Shown in pieces: positions 39,533-47,265 of a stretch of 64,000 nt of DNA. The position numbers were made by a program, and so were the translations under genes. Source of the DNA: Nannocystis sp. (GTDB taxonomy: Bacteria > Myxococcota_A > Polyangia > Nannocystales > Nannocystaceae); the NCBI GenBank assembly GCA_016712315.1, contig JADJRG010000026.1, forward strand, positions 156,371 to 220,370, read 5' to 3'. The first letter of the stretch is position 1. Every line of letters starts with the position of its first letter. Under the pieces are notes generated by a model. It was given only the letters and a program-made list of their open reading frames with translations, did not search any database and had not been told where the DNA came from.

Positions 39533-40696
39533 ATGCGGATGTGGATGGTCGAGGACGGGTCGGTTTTGTGGAGGATCTTGGGGGCGCTGCGGGTCACGGG
39601 AGTGGTACCGGCGGACAACCTCCACCTGACGACGGCGATCGAAGTGCTGAAGAGCAGGGGTCTGCGGCCATCGTGGGTGGATCCGCGGGAGGTAGTGCGG
39701 CGGCTGCTCGCGGTGACCTCGTCGCTGGTCGGCAAGGCGAGGCGCGCGGCGCGGGTGCTGGGGCTCGAGTACCAGAACCTCAAAAAGATCTTCCGCGGTC
39801 GTCACCTGCCGTCGTTCGGGCTCGCGTGTCGCTGGGCGTCGCGCTTAATGAACCTCACCCGAGGCCGGGGTGTTCGCGCCGAGGAGCTCGCGCTGTGCAT
39901 CATGATGGGGGACACGGAAGGGGCAGCCGCGGGCCTTACGGCGGCCCCTGCGTGGGATCAGGAGCAGCCGGAGAGTGACAGTGAGGACAGGGCCCAGGAC
40001 CACGGCGGGGTAGGATCCGAAGAATACGCGCAGGATCCAGCCCCAAATGGGGGACAAGATGAGTGCTCCGCCCCTGCGTCGACAATGAGTGGGGTACAAG
40101 GTGGGGGAGAAAAACCTGAATACGAGCCTGTGCCCTTCGAGGGTGGGGGACAAGACAGGGGAGAAATTCTAAATAACGCCCCAGAGGGGGCTGAGACGGC
40201 GTCCCAGGCCGGGGTACAAACACCTAAGGCCGCGCCGCGCGGGCCTGCCAAGCGGGGGACCCGGCCCCTGTCCCACCCCCCAAGAAAAAGAACGAAGAGC
40301 CGATTGACTTCTGGAGGCCGCGTCCCCCACCCTGGTGGGGTGCGTGTCAGTGTCTTATGGCGCTTTCCCAACGGGAGCGCGCAGAAGATGTCCATCGAGC
40401 CTCACAAGGTCCGGGAGACCATCGACCACCTACGGCCCCTGTGGCCGAACGCGGCGGTCTTCCTCAACGACCAGCCCGTGGAGCAGGAGTCGAAGGGGTT
40501 TGAGGCGGCGCTCCGCGACATGGAAGCTCGGATCGAGGCGCGTTTGGTCGCGCTCTCCAAGCCTGAACCTGTCGCAGCACCGGCGCCCGCGCCTGTGCAG
40601 ATCTCGATGGATCCCAAGCTTCGCGACGGGATCATGAACTTTCTGCGAGAATTTGTCGGTTGTATCTACGCACCCGCGGAGGCGGGGGAATCATGA
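39533..40696 (+). CDS. element 2 putative regulator, paralogue of 4248
   Basis: Residues 5-115 align with the 4248 protein (LWRILGALRV, LTTAIEVLKSRGLRPSW, RRAARVLGLEYQNLKKIFRG, FGLACRWASRLM). This is a helical region that could hold a helix-turn-helix. A long polar region rich in Gly, Gln, Glu and Pro follows (about 130-265), then a short beta-like block (VRVSVLWRFPNGSAQKMSIE, ETIDHLRPLWPNAAVFLND) and a C-terminal helix. No known family. Its stop overlaps a small open frame (ATGA) and the coiled-coil gene follows, mirroring the order in element 1. It is probably the control gene of the module. Confidence 0.6.
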   Translation: MRMWMVEDGSVLWRILGALRVTGVVPADNLHLTTAIEVLKSRGLRPSWVDPREVVRRLLAVTSSLVGKARRAARVLGLEYQNLKKIFRGRHLPSFGLACRWASRLMNLTRGRGVRAEELALCIMMGDTEGAAAGLTAAPAWDQEQPESDSEDRAQDHGGVGSEEYAQDPAPNGGQDECSAPASTMSGVQGGGEKPEYEPVPFEGGGQDRGEILNNAPEGAETASQAGVQTPKAAPRGPAKRGTRPLSHPPRKRTKSRLTSGGRVPHPGGVRVSVLWRFPNGSAQKMSIEPHKVRETIDHLRPLWPNAAVFLNDQPVEQESKGFEAALRDMEARIEARLVALSKPEPVAAPAPAPVQISMDPKLRDGIMNFLREFVGCIYAPAEAGES

Positions 40697-40764
40697 GCGG
40701 AGGCGCCTTCTTCGCGGGCGCCGACGCCATGCACCGGCAACAGCCGGGCGGGGGGAGCGAGTAA
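40693..40764 (+). CDS. 23-residue open frame between regulator and coiled-coil gene
   Basis: ATG overlaps the regulator stop (ATGA) and the frame reads MSGGAFFAGADAMHRQQPGG, ending GSE and TAA two bases before the next ATG. The exact fit between two genes argues that it is translated, perhaps only to carry ribosomes to the coiled-coil gene. No function is known. Confidence 0.35.
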   Translation: MSGGAFFAGADAMHRQQPGGGSE

Positions 40765-40766
40765 CG

Positions 40767-41912
40767 ATGGCCGAGAAGAAGGTCGAGCGACCAAAGAACA
40801 TAAGCCCCGCGTTCATCCTCTCCCGTCTCATTTACCACCTCGTCGCCGCGGACGACCGCGCGAAGGCGAAGGAGGCTGAGCGCGCCCAGCGGCTCAGAGC
40901 CGGCCCCCCCGCGCCGCTGCACGCGTCGCCATCGCCGGATCTGCTCGCGGCTCAGGCGACGCTCGCCGAACGTAAGGCGCGGATCGAGCTCGGTCGCGTG
41001 CGGATCGAGATCGCGAAGCACGACCTCGAGATCGTCCGCATGGAGAGGGAGGAAGAGGAGCTCTTAGCGACGCTAGCCGCCGAGAGAGCGGAACTGGCGC
41101 GGCTCAAGGTCGAGAATCGCGCGAACTTCGAGGTCCCGCCGCTGCGCCTCGTCCACACCGCCGCCGGGGAGACCGCGGAGACGGAGAAGCCGACCGAGCT
41201 GGAGCGGGTCGAGCAGCAGATCCGGGACGCCGATCGAGAGGCCGAGAAGGTCGAGCAAGAGCTGCGAGACGCAGCGTTGGCGACGGCGCAGGCGAGGTCA
41301 GAGCAGGGCCGCGCGCCAGAGCAGGATGGATCGGACCCTACACCCACCGAGACACCCACGGCTCTCGATCATATCGTTGAAGTTCCGACGGAAGGCCTCT
41401 CTCATGATCTCGTCGACAGGCTCGACGATGCCCATCAGCTCCTTGAGGCTGGCGACTACCGCGGCGCCCTGGCCGGGTTTCAGCGGCTCGTTCAGGAATT
41501 TCGCCCGTACTATGCGACCGGCTGCGTCGCCGCGGGCCACAACCTCGTCCACGTGCTGCGCTGTGTCGGCGAGCTCCACCTCCAGCTCGAGGACCCCGCG
41601 TCGGCGCTCCGCAACACGGGCGAGGCCCTCCAGATCATCGGTGACCTCTATCAGGGCACGCGCCTTCATGACTGCTTCTCGCCCATGATCGAGGTCTCTT
41701 GCCTCTACGCCACCTGCCTCTACGTCAGCGGCGACCGTGAGAGCGCCCTCGACACACTGCTCCACGCCCGCGACTTCATCGCGAAGGAGACAGGGGGCGC
41801 CTCGATGCCGCCGGAGATCGGAGAGCTCGACGCCCTCACGGAAGCCGCACGAACGGGCCGATGGACCTCCCTCCACGGGGATCCTCAACACACCGTGCGG
41901 ACGATGCCATGA
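40767..41912 (+). CDS. coiled-coil plus TPR-like protein
   Basis: The protein is 381 residues. The first 45 residues are a helical cap (ISPAFILSRLIYHLVAADDR), then coiled coils (about 65-125, RKARIELGRVRIEIAKHDLE, and 150-195, TELERVEQQIRDADREAEKV). A Pro/Thr linker leads to TPR-like helices (RLDDAHQLLEAGDYRGALAG, GHNLVHVLRCVGELHLQLED, SCLYATCLYVSGDRESALDT). Such repeats bind protein partners. It holds the place that the coiled-coil gene has in element 1. The ATG at 40767 follows the small open frame and a GGGGGAGC ribosome site. Probably a scaffold; partner unknown. Confidence 0.8.
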   Translation: MAEKKVERPKNISPAFILSRLIYHLVAADDRAKAKEAERAQRLRAGPPAPLHASPSPDLLAAQATLAERKARIELGRVRIEIAKHDLEIVRMEREEEELLATLAAERAELARLKVENRANFEVPPLRLVHTAAGETAETEKPTELERVEQQIRDADREAEKVEQELRDAALATAQARSEQGRAPEQDGSDPTPTETPTALDHIVEVPTEGLSHDLVDRLDDAHQLLEAGDYRGALAGFQRLVQEFRPYYATGCVAAGHNLVHVLRCVGELHLQLEDPASALRNTGEALQIIGDLYQGTRLHDCFSPMIEVSCLYATCLYVSGDRESALDTLLHARDFIAKETGGASMPPEIGELDALTEAARTGRWTSLHGDPQHTVRTMP

Positions 41913-41994
41913 CAGACACGCGTGCGCGCCACGTGCTCTCGCGGCGTCATCGGCCGGAAACGCTACATTCCCCTCGTGCCCCCGCTCGACCATC

Positions 41995-42090
41995 TCTCGC
42001 GGGTCTTCAGGAGCACCGCCTCTCGTCGGTGGCCGTCCGGGTCACAGACGAACGCGGCGTAGTCCGGCGCGAGCTGATCCGGGCGCACAA
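41995..42090 (-). pseudogene. VOC/glyoxalase family 3' fragment
   Basis: PDYAAFVCDPDGHRREAVLL is the typical last strand and metal-ligand region of vicinal-oxygen-chelate proteins (usually YYAAFVxDPDGxxIEAV). The rest of the gene is missing on both sides. A remnant of an insertion or deletion in the gap between the coiled-coil gene and the kinase. Confidence 0.55.
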
Positions 42091-42169
42091 GGACTCCTCC
42101 TCGTGCAGATTGTCTTAGGTCATACATCTGCGGACCAGGTCCATGTAGGAGCAATCGTCGTGCACCACC

Positions 42170-43327
42170 TCAGCGCGGCGCGAGCTTGTCGCCCGCCCGT
42201 TCGGCCGCGCACTCGATCAACGACGCCAGCGGCCCCCACTCCGGGTTCTCGCGCGCCGCGCTCGCCGCCAACGCCAGCGCTGCGGCGTCCTCGAGGTCCT
42301 GCCAGGCCGCGAGGCACGCCTTCGCCTGCTCGACGCCATCATGTCCTTTAAGACAGCACGATCGATCATCACCCTCGGCCCGCGGATCGCTCATCGCCAG
42401 CTCCGCCACGAGCAGCTTGCGCAGCGCCTCCGCGTCGGCGGGTCGCTTCGCCGGATCCTTGTCGAGGGTGCTCGCGACCAGGGCCTCGAGATCGTCGGAG
42501 ATCCCACGATCTCCCGCTCGCTCGCGCAGCGATGGCGCCACCGTAGCGGCGTGGGCGCTGAGGACTTCGAGCGTGTTTCTGCCGGCAAACGGCACCCTGC
42601 GGCTGATCATTTCAAAAAGGATCACCCCGACGGCGTAGAGATCGGCGGCCTGCGTGAGCGGCTCCTCGCGCGCCTGCTCGGGAGAGATGTAGGCGAGCGT
42701 GCCGATCAGCGCGCCCGGGGCCGAGCTCGGCGCCAGCGAGAGCAGCGGCCCCGCGTGGATCTTTGCCAGGCCGAGGTCCAAGAGCACCAGGTGATCACGG
42801 CCGTAGCGCTGGACGATCAGGCAATTTTCAGGTTTCAGATCGCGATGAATCGCGCCGAGGCGATGGATCGCGCCGAGACCGTCGACGAGCTGGATCACGA
42901 GGCGCAGCGCCTCGGCGATCGAGATCGGAGCACCACAGATCCGATGCCGCAGCGTCGGTCCTCGCAGGAGCGGCATCACCAAAAAAAGCACCGGCTCACC
43001 GCCGGGCGCAGCGGGCTCCTCGCCGTGATCAAAGATCTGCACCACGTGCGGATGATCGACCAGCGCCGCGATCACGGCCTCTTGAAAAAATCGCCGCCGC
43101 TGCTCCGGCCACCGGCCATGCTCCGGGTGCAGCGCCTTGATCGCGACGCGCCGACGCAGCCGCAGATCGAGGGCCTCGTAGATGTCCGCCATACCGCCCG
43201 GGGCGATGAGCGCGTCGAGGCGGAAGCGATCGAGCAAGATCCGGCCGCGCAGATCGGGACCTCGCGGCCGCAGCGGACTGATCGAAGCAGAGCGACCCGG
43301 CGGGCGCGGCGGCGACAGCGGATTCAT
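42170..43327 (-). CDS. Ser/Thr kinase of element 2
   Basis: The protein is 385 residues. Gly loop APGGMADIYEA, VAIKAL, catalytic loop AIHRDLKPENCLI, DLGLA in place of DFG, GTLAYISPEQA and ADLYAVGVILFEM mark a full kinase. The short C-terminal tail is helical. It has no membrane segment, so it acts in the cytoplasm. It is homologous to the kinase at 1-489 through the tail, which implies that both elements carry it next to their integration genes. ATG 43327 overlaps the stop of the small gene upstream (ATGA), so the small protein is a likely partner or sensor. Confidence 0.9.
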   Translation of the reverse strand: MNPLSPPRPPGRSASISPLRPRGPDLRGRILLDRFRLDALIAPGGMADIYEALDLRLRRRVAIKALHPEHGRWPEQRRRFFQEAVIAALVDHPHVVQIFDHGEEPAAPGGEPVLFLVMPLLRGPTLRHRICGAPISIAEALRLVIQLVDGLGAIHRLGAIHRDLKPENCLIVQRYGRDHLVLLDLGLAKIHAGPLLSLAPSSAPGALIGTLAYISPEQAREEPLTQAADLYAVGVILFEMISRRVPFAGRNTLEVLSAHAATVAPSLRERAGDRGISDDLEALVASTLDKDPAKRPADAEALRKLLVAELAMSDPRAEGDDRSCCLKGHDGVEQAKACLAAWQDLEDAAALALAASAARENPEWGPLASLIECAAERAGDKLAPR

Positions 43328-43560
43328 CCGACCCCCCGAGCTGCGTGCGCCTCGCGTCGACGTAGCCAACACAGGAGCTGCCGCACAAAGTCGTCGGCGC
43401 AGGGGAAGAGCGCGACCTCGACCGATCCTCCCCCTGCCCTCGCGCTCAGCATCGTCGCCGCGCGAACGATCCGCGTCTGTTTTCGGTCGTCTTCGAGGGC
43501 CACGCAAGCCGCGGGCAGCCGGAGCCGGAGCTGACCGCTCTCGGTGGTGAGCACGAGCAT
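43324..43560 (-). CDS. small protein resembling a BTB/Skp1 fold
   Basis: The protein is 78 residues from ATG 43560. The pattern MLVLTTESGQLRLRLPAACV at the start and VEVALFPCADDFVRQLLCWL near the end resembles the first strands and the conserved helix of Skp1/BTB proteins (which read KLQSSDGE, then VPLPNV and an ILKKVIxW helix). This is an unaided similarity and may be chance. Its stop overlaps the kinase start, so it is co-translated with the kinase and could present a substrate or dimerise it. Confidence 0.5.
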   Translation of the reverse strand: MLVLTTESGQLRLRLPAACVALEDDRKQTRIVRAATMLSARAGGGSVEVALFPCADDFVRQLLCWLRRREAHAARGVG

Positions 43561-43766
43561 GACGGTGGGGCCTGACACTTGATTATGAAACAAAAGCCGG
43601 CCGCCCTAGTCAAGAAGGATTATGAAAACATAGCCATCGCGCGCAACCGCGCGCTCCTCCCCGCCCCTCCCCCAACGTTGTTGCGCGAACTCTCCCGCTG
43701 ACCCGGGCCCCGCAGCCATCTACGATCCCAAGCTGGAGCCCTCACGGGCGTCTAGGGAGGCGGGCG

Positions 43767-44090
43767 ATGAGGGTGGCGACGTGGGTGTCTTTTGGGACAG
43801 CATCGTGTGATCTTCCGGGGCGCAGCGGCGGCGGCGACGCCAGCGCATCCACCTGCACCGCCTCCCCGCCGTGGCCTACCACCAGCGGCTCCGACGCCCC
43901 GCTCATGACCTTCGACGAGGTCCAAGAGTTCCTACGGCTCTCAAAAAACACCCTCTCTCGCCTCGCCTCTTCGGGCCAGATCCCCGGCGCCCGCAAGATC
44001 GGCCGCGCCTGGAGATTCCGCCGCGATCTGCTGGTAGAGTGGCTCGCATGCAGCGCTCCCCGGATCCACACACGGAGGCAAGGCCGATGA
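43767..44090 (+). CDS. excisionase of element 2
   Basis: MTFDEVQEFLRLSKNTLSRL followed by SSGQIPGARKIGRAWRFRRD and LLVEWL is the same MerR/Xis-like winged helix as at 6124. The first 45 residues are variable and may not belong; an internal Met before TFDEV is an alternative start. The gene overlaps the integrase (ATGA at 44087). Expected to direct excision of element 2. The 170 bases before it contain a lower-GC stretch (43580-43640) that could hold its promoter. Confidence 0.8.
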   Translation: MRVATWVSFGTASCDLPGRSGGGDASASTCTASPPWPTTSGSDAPLMTFDEVQEFLRLSKNTLSRLASSGQIPGARKIGRAWRFRRDLLVEWLACSAPRIHTRRQGR

Positions 44091-45385
44091 GTGTGACCCC
44101 GGTGGTCAAGAACGGTAAATCATGTTGGCAGGTGCAGGTGATCCGCGGCGCTACGAGGATCCGTCGCTTCCTCGATCGCAAGAAGTTCTTGCGGCAGGAC
44201 GCGTTGGCGCTCGAGCGGGAGATCCTGAACGACCTGGACACCCAACAAAGGGACGGTGCGACCGCGACAACAACCACTCCCACAACATCCACAACACCCA
44301 CCACCACGGCGCCGCCGCCGACCAGCGTGGTCCTCGCTGAGCCCGCGCTCGTCACCTTCGCGGACTTCGCCGAGCGCTACCTCGCGCTCCAGGATCCGCA
44401 AAAGTCGGACTACACGAACAAGGTCCGCAACGTGCGCCTGCACCTCGTGCCCTTGTTCGGGCAAGCGCCGCTCGCGGCGATCACCCGCCAACACGTCGAC
44501 GATCTGCGGGTACGCCTGCGGACGCCGCACGGCGAGCGGGCCACCTCGAGGCGAGCGCGCTGTCGTCCGGACGCGCCCTTGACCCGGCGACGCAAGGGTG
44601 GGCCCAAGAGCCCGAAGACGATCAACAACGTCCTGGCCACGCTGCGAGCGATCCTCCACTTGGCCTGCGACTACGATCTGATCCTCAAGGTCCCGCGGAT
44701 CCTCTTCGAGCGCGAGGCTCACAAGGATCCAGACTTCCTCGACTTCGACGAGGCCGAAGCGCTGATCGGCGCGGCCCCGCCGGAGTGGAAGCTGGTCCTT
44801 CGGACAGCCATACGCACCGGCCTACGCCGAGGCGAGCTGCTCGAGCTGCGATGGCGCGACGTCCACCTCGAGGGGCCCAGCCCCTACCTACGGGTGAGCC
44901 GCTCGACGCGCGAGGATCGCGGCGCAGGCCGCGTCATCAAGGAGCCGAAGGGCCGACGAGCGCGCTCGGTGCCGCTCACAGCCGCCCTCGCCGCCGACCT
45001 ACGGCGCATGGGGGCGCAGAGCAAGCCCGACGACCTGGTCTTCACCGGGGACAACGGCCAGCACCTGCGCTTCGACCAGCTCTACACCGTGGTGGTCGCC
45101 GCGGCCAAAGCCGCGGGCCTCAGCAAGCACGTGCACCCGCACCTGCTACGCCACACCTTCGCCAGCCACTGCTACATGCGGCGCGTCCCGCCGCAGGTGG
45201 TCCAGAAGTGGCTCGGCCACGCCAGCGTCACGACGACGGAGCGCTACGCGCACCTACGTCCGGACACAGACGACGAGCTCATCGCGGTGCTCGAGGCGGG
45301 TCGCGCAGATCCCGCCGATTTAGGTGCCACCACAGGTGCCACCAACCGACCGCACAACGTGAAAACGCCGCTTAGAGTACTCTAA
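44087..45385 (+). CDS. tyrosine integrase of element 2, intact
   Basis: The protein is 432 residues and unbroken. N-terminal arm-binding part (VKNGKSCWQVQVIRGATRIR), a Thr/Pro linker (TTTTPTTSTTPTTT), core-binding domain (TFADFAERYLALQDPQKSDY) and catalytic domain with TGLRRGELLELRW, a Lys-containing beta hairpin (VIKEPKGRRARSVPL), HLLRHTFASHC and TTERYAHLRP. All catalytic residues (R, K, HxxR, H, Y) are in place. The stop codon lies within the hairpin beside the tRNA fragment at 45390, and the C-terminus GATTGATN encodes the GGTGCCACCA arm repeats. It should integrate and, with the 43767 protein, excise the 36 kb element. Confidence 0.95.
   Translation: MSVTPVVKNGKSCWQVQVIRGATRIRRFLDRKKFLRQDALALEREILNDLDTQQRDGATATTTTPTTSTTPTTTAPPPTSVVLAEPALVTFADFAERYLALQDPQKSDYTNKVRNVRLHLVPLFGQAPLAAITRQHVDDLRVRLRTPHGERATSRRARCRPDAPLTRRRKGGPKSPKTINNVLATLRAILHLACDYDLILKVPRILFEREAHKDPDFLDFDEAEALIGAAPPEWKLVLRTAIRTGLRRGELLELRWRDVHLEGPSPYLRVSRSTREDRGAGRVIKEPKGRRARSVPLTAALAADLRRMGAQSKPDDLVFTGDNGQHLRFDQLYTVVVAAAKAAGLSKHVHPHLLRHTFASHCYMRRVPPQVVQKWLGHASVTTTERYAHLRPDTDDELIAVLEAGRADPADLGATTGATNRPHNVKTPLRVL
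45323..45344 (+). repeat. arm-type integrase sites, element 2 right end
   Basis: GGTGCCACCA at 45323-45332 and 45335-45344. They match the pair at 9332-9352 in the left end of the same element. Position and spacing equal those of the GGTAACACCA pair at 9103-9124. Confidence 0.55.
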
Positions 45386-45393
45386 ACGGCGTT
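45360..45393 (-). terminator. hairpin after the tRNA 3' end, second copy
   Basis: 15-base arms (45364-45378 AACGCCGCTTAGAGT and 45379-45393) with one mismatch form a strong palindrome. On the minus strand it follows the tRNA 3' end and is itself followed by TTTT. It also contains the integrase stop codon. Confidence 0.6.
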
Positions 45394-45421
45394 CCACGAG
45401 TGGGCGCGACAGGTGTCGAAG
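45390..45421 (-). other. attachment site, second tRNA 3'-end copy
   Basis: Same 32 bases as 9171-9202 with one mismatch. It bounds element 2 on the right. To its right no tRNA body is present, so a further element or a deletion must separate it from the intact tRNA gene. Confidence 0.75.
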
Positions 45422-45600
45422 ACGGCGCGAGCGAGCAAACGAACCCGTGTGATGTCGGGGACTTGGCGTCCAACTGCTTGTAATCGCTCCTTATTTCGGC
45501 CCACTGTCCGCCCGCCCTGTACCGTCTTGTACCGTCTCGTGGAGCAGAGTTGGGGCAACTGAGGGGCAACGGCGCGAAACCCGCGGGTCAATTTTTCCTG

Positions 45601-45627
45601 GCGCGACAGCCTGTTCCCCTGTCGCGC
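45601..45627. repeat. inverted repeat related to the att core
   Basis: 9-base perfect arms GCGCGACAG/CTGTCGCGC with a 9-base centre. GCGCGACAG is also part of the tRNA 3' fragment at 45404-45412, so this may be a decayed second core or a protein-binding site. It is not followed by a T run. Confidence 0.35.
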
Positions 45628-45777
45628 GTGCAGGCGAGCACCGCCCCTGCCCTAGCGCCACGATCTCGCCGCCCCGCGACAGGGCGTCGGGACAACTCCC
45701 AAAAATGCCACCCGATCGCCCTCCTAGCGGCCCTCGTCACAGGTTCTTGCCCCCCCCTGACGCCCCCCCCCAGGCCC

Positions 45778-45900
45778 TTACGCCGGCTTGACGTCGAAGC
45801 GGTCGACGGCGCCGCCCATCTGCGTGAGGATACGGCTGACGACGGCGAGGCCGAGGCCGGCACCGCCGTAGCGGCCCCCGCCGCTCTCGCTCGCCCCCGC
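45778..45900 (-). pseudogene. histidine kinase C-terminal remnant
   Basis: GGAGLGLAVVSRILTQMGG is the G2 box and following helix of a histidine-kinase ATPase domain, ending a few residues later at a stop at 45778. The preceding sequence is not kinase-like. A leftover 3' end. Confidence 0.45.
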
Positions 45901-46169
45901 CGCGCCCGGCAGACCTACGTCTTCAACGCCTCCGGCCAGGTCATCGACGACGGAGGGCACCGGCACAATCTGGGGCCAGTCGGGTCGGAACTCGCCCGAT
46001 GTGTCCCAGAAGTCTCCGCGCCGCGGAGGGGCTGGCTCGCTCGCTGGGCTGGCCCAGAAGGCAGGGCCGGAGGGGTGGCCAGAAGCAGATAGTTCGATGG
46101 TCACCCTCGACGGCCGCGGCCGATAGTCCGTTTTTGCATAATACATCTTCGCCTTTAGGGTGGCGGCAA

Positions 46170-46460
46170 ATGATGCCGCGCCCGCTTCACGACGACGACT
46201 ACGCCAAGCTGGTCCTCCTCCTCCGAGATGTCCGGAAGGAAGCGGGGGTCACGCAGGTCGATCTTGCCCGACGCCTCGGCATTGATCAGTCACTCGTCAG
46301 CAAGGTTGAGCGACAAGAACGCCGCCTCGATGTTGCGGAGCTTCGCCGGGTGTGTATCGCGCTCGGAATCCCACTGAGCGAGTTCGTCGCTCGGTTCGAG
46401 GCGGCCGTGGCCACTCACATCACGGAGAAACCCGATGCAATCGACGAAGACCACGAATGA
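46170..46460 (+). CDS. XRE-family controller protein
   Basis: The protein is 96 residues. A helix-turn-helix of the Cro/C1 type (VLLLRDVRKEAGVTQVDLAR, RLGIDQSLVSKVERQERRLD) fills most of it, with a short acidic tail. The gene overlaps the HNH gene by 26 bases. Small XRE proteins in this position are the C (controller) proteins of restriction-modification systems, which delay nuclease expression until methylation is established. ATG 46170 (or 46173) with AGGGTGG upstream. A TGCATAAT box 28 bases upstream may be its promoter. Confidence 0.8.
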   Translation: MMPRPLHDDDYAKLVLLLRDVRKEAGVTQVDLARRLGIDQSLVSKVERQERRLDVAELRRVCIALGIPLSEFVARFEAAVATHITEKPDAIDEDHE

Positions 46461-47253
46461 CGCGCGCCCTCACCTCGACTCTGACTGGGGGGAGGACCAG
46501 TGGCATGAACTCCTAGCGACGCTGATCCACGAAGGCATACTGACCTGGAGAGAGGTCACGTCACTCACGCTCGGTCACTTGAACCCTTCGCAGGTTGGAA
46601 CGTCCATAGCTTCGAAGAAGTCGTTTCAGCGTCACTTTCCGCCGCGAAAGTGCTGGGCTGCGGTGCGAGAGTGGCACTTCGGCCAGACGGGCCAGTGCGC
46701 CGACTGCGGGACCCGGCTTGAGCTCCAAGCGGACCACATAGTGCCGAAGGAACTCGTCAGCGAGGTCGGTGAAGCGGTGCGGGTCCGCATGAAGGGTGAG
46801 CCGGTCGACATGCTGCAAGCTGCGATCGAGGCGGACCTTCGGACCGCGCTCGCGAGAACCGGTAACGATACCAAGGTCAGCGCAAGCCCAACGCTGGTGT
46901 CCGCGCTGGCTCGCGACCTCACAGCAGCCGTAGCAGGTGGGGTCGAGGGGCGGGGTGCGCTTGCCGAGGTCGCGGATCGCCTCGACAACATGGTGCTCCG
47001 ATGCCGGAGGTGCAACGTCATCCGTCGCCCTTCGCACGCCAACGGCGGGCGTACGTTCCTGACGGCCGAGGCGGCGCTCATGTGGCTCTTTCTCGTGAGG
47101 CGTCCTTCGACCTACAAGGAGTTCCACGACCTGTGCCGCAAATACGGCATGACGATGGCGAACATCCGTTTCGAGGAGGCCTGGGCGATGGCTCGATGGC
47201 TCCAGCGGGCGGGCCTATTTGACATCGAAGGGGGCAGCAAATACGCTCCATAG
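46435..47253 (+). CDS. HNH endonuclease, probable restriction enzyme
   Basis: The protein is 272 residues. An HNH core with Cys knuckles is present: CADCGTRLELQADHIVPKEL (about residues 83-102) and DNMVLRCRRCNVIRR (about 183-197). The insert between them (about 80 residues) is longer than usual. The first 75 residues (WHELLATLIHEGILTWREVT, KSFQRHFPPRKCWAAVREWH) could hold target recognition. It faces a methyltransferase gene tail to tail with a 12-base gap. The arrangement of controller, nuclease and methyltransferase indicates a type II restriction-modification system. Cleavage site unknown. Confidence 0.8.
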   Translation: MQSTKTTNDARPHLDSDWGEDQWHELLATLIHEGILTWREVTSLTLGHLNPSQVGTSIASKKSFQRHFPPRKCWAAVREWHFGQTGQCADCGTRLELQADHIVPKELVSEVGEAVRVRMKGEPVDMLQAAIEADLRTALARTGNDTKVSASPTLVSALARDLTAAVAGGVEGRGALAEVADRLDNMVLRCRRCNVIRRPSHANGGRTFLTAEAALMWLFLVRRPSTYKEFHDLCRKYGMTMANIRFEEAWAMARWLQRAGLFDIEGGSKYAP

Positions 47254-47265
47254 TGCTGCCGAGTC

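Larger units (their letters stand above)
45422..46169 (+). other. gap with att-side repeats, a palindrome and a kinase remnant
   Basis: Near 45450-45490 a stretch (TCGGGGACTTGGCGTCC) resembles the sequence at the same distance right of the 9.2 kb att copy. Repeats follow: TGTACCGTCT twice (45518-45537) and GGGGCAAC at 45552 and 45563, which could be arm sites of another integrase. A perfect palindrome GCGCGACAG...CTGTCGCGC lies at 45601-45627. Upstream of the XRE gene TGCATAAT (46135-46142) is a possible extended -10. Confidence 0.4.
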
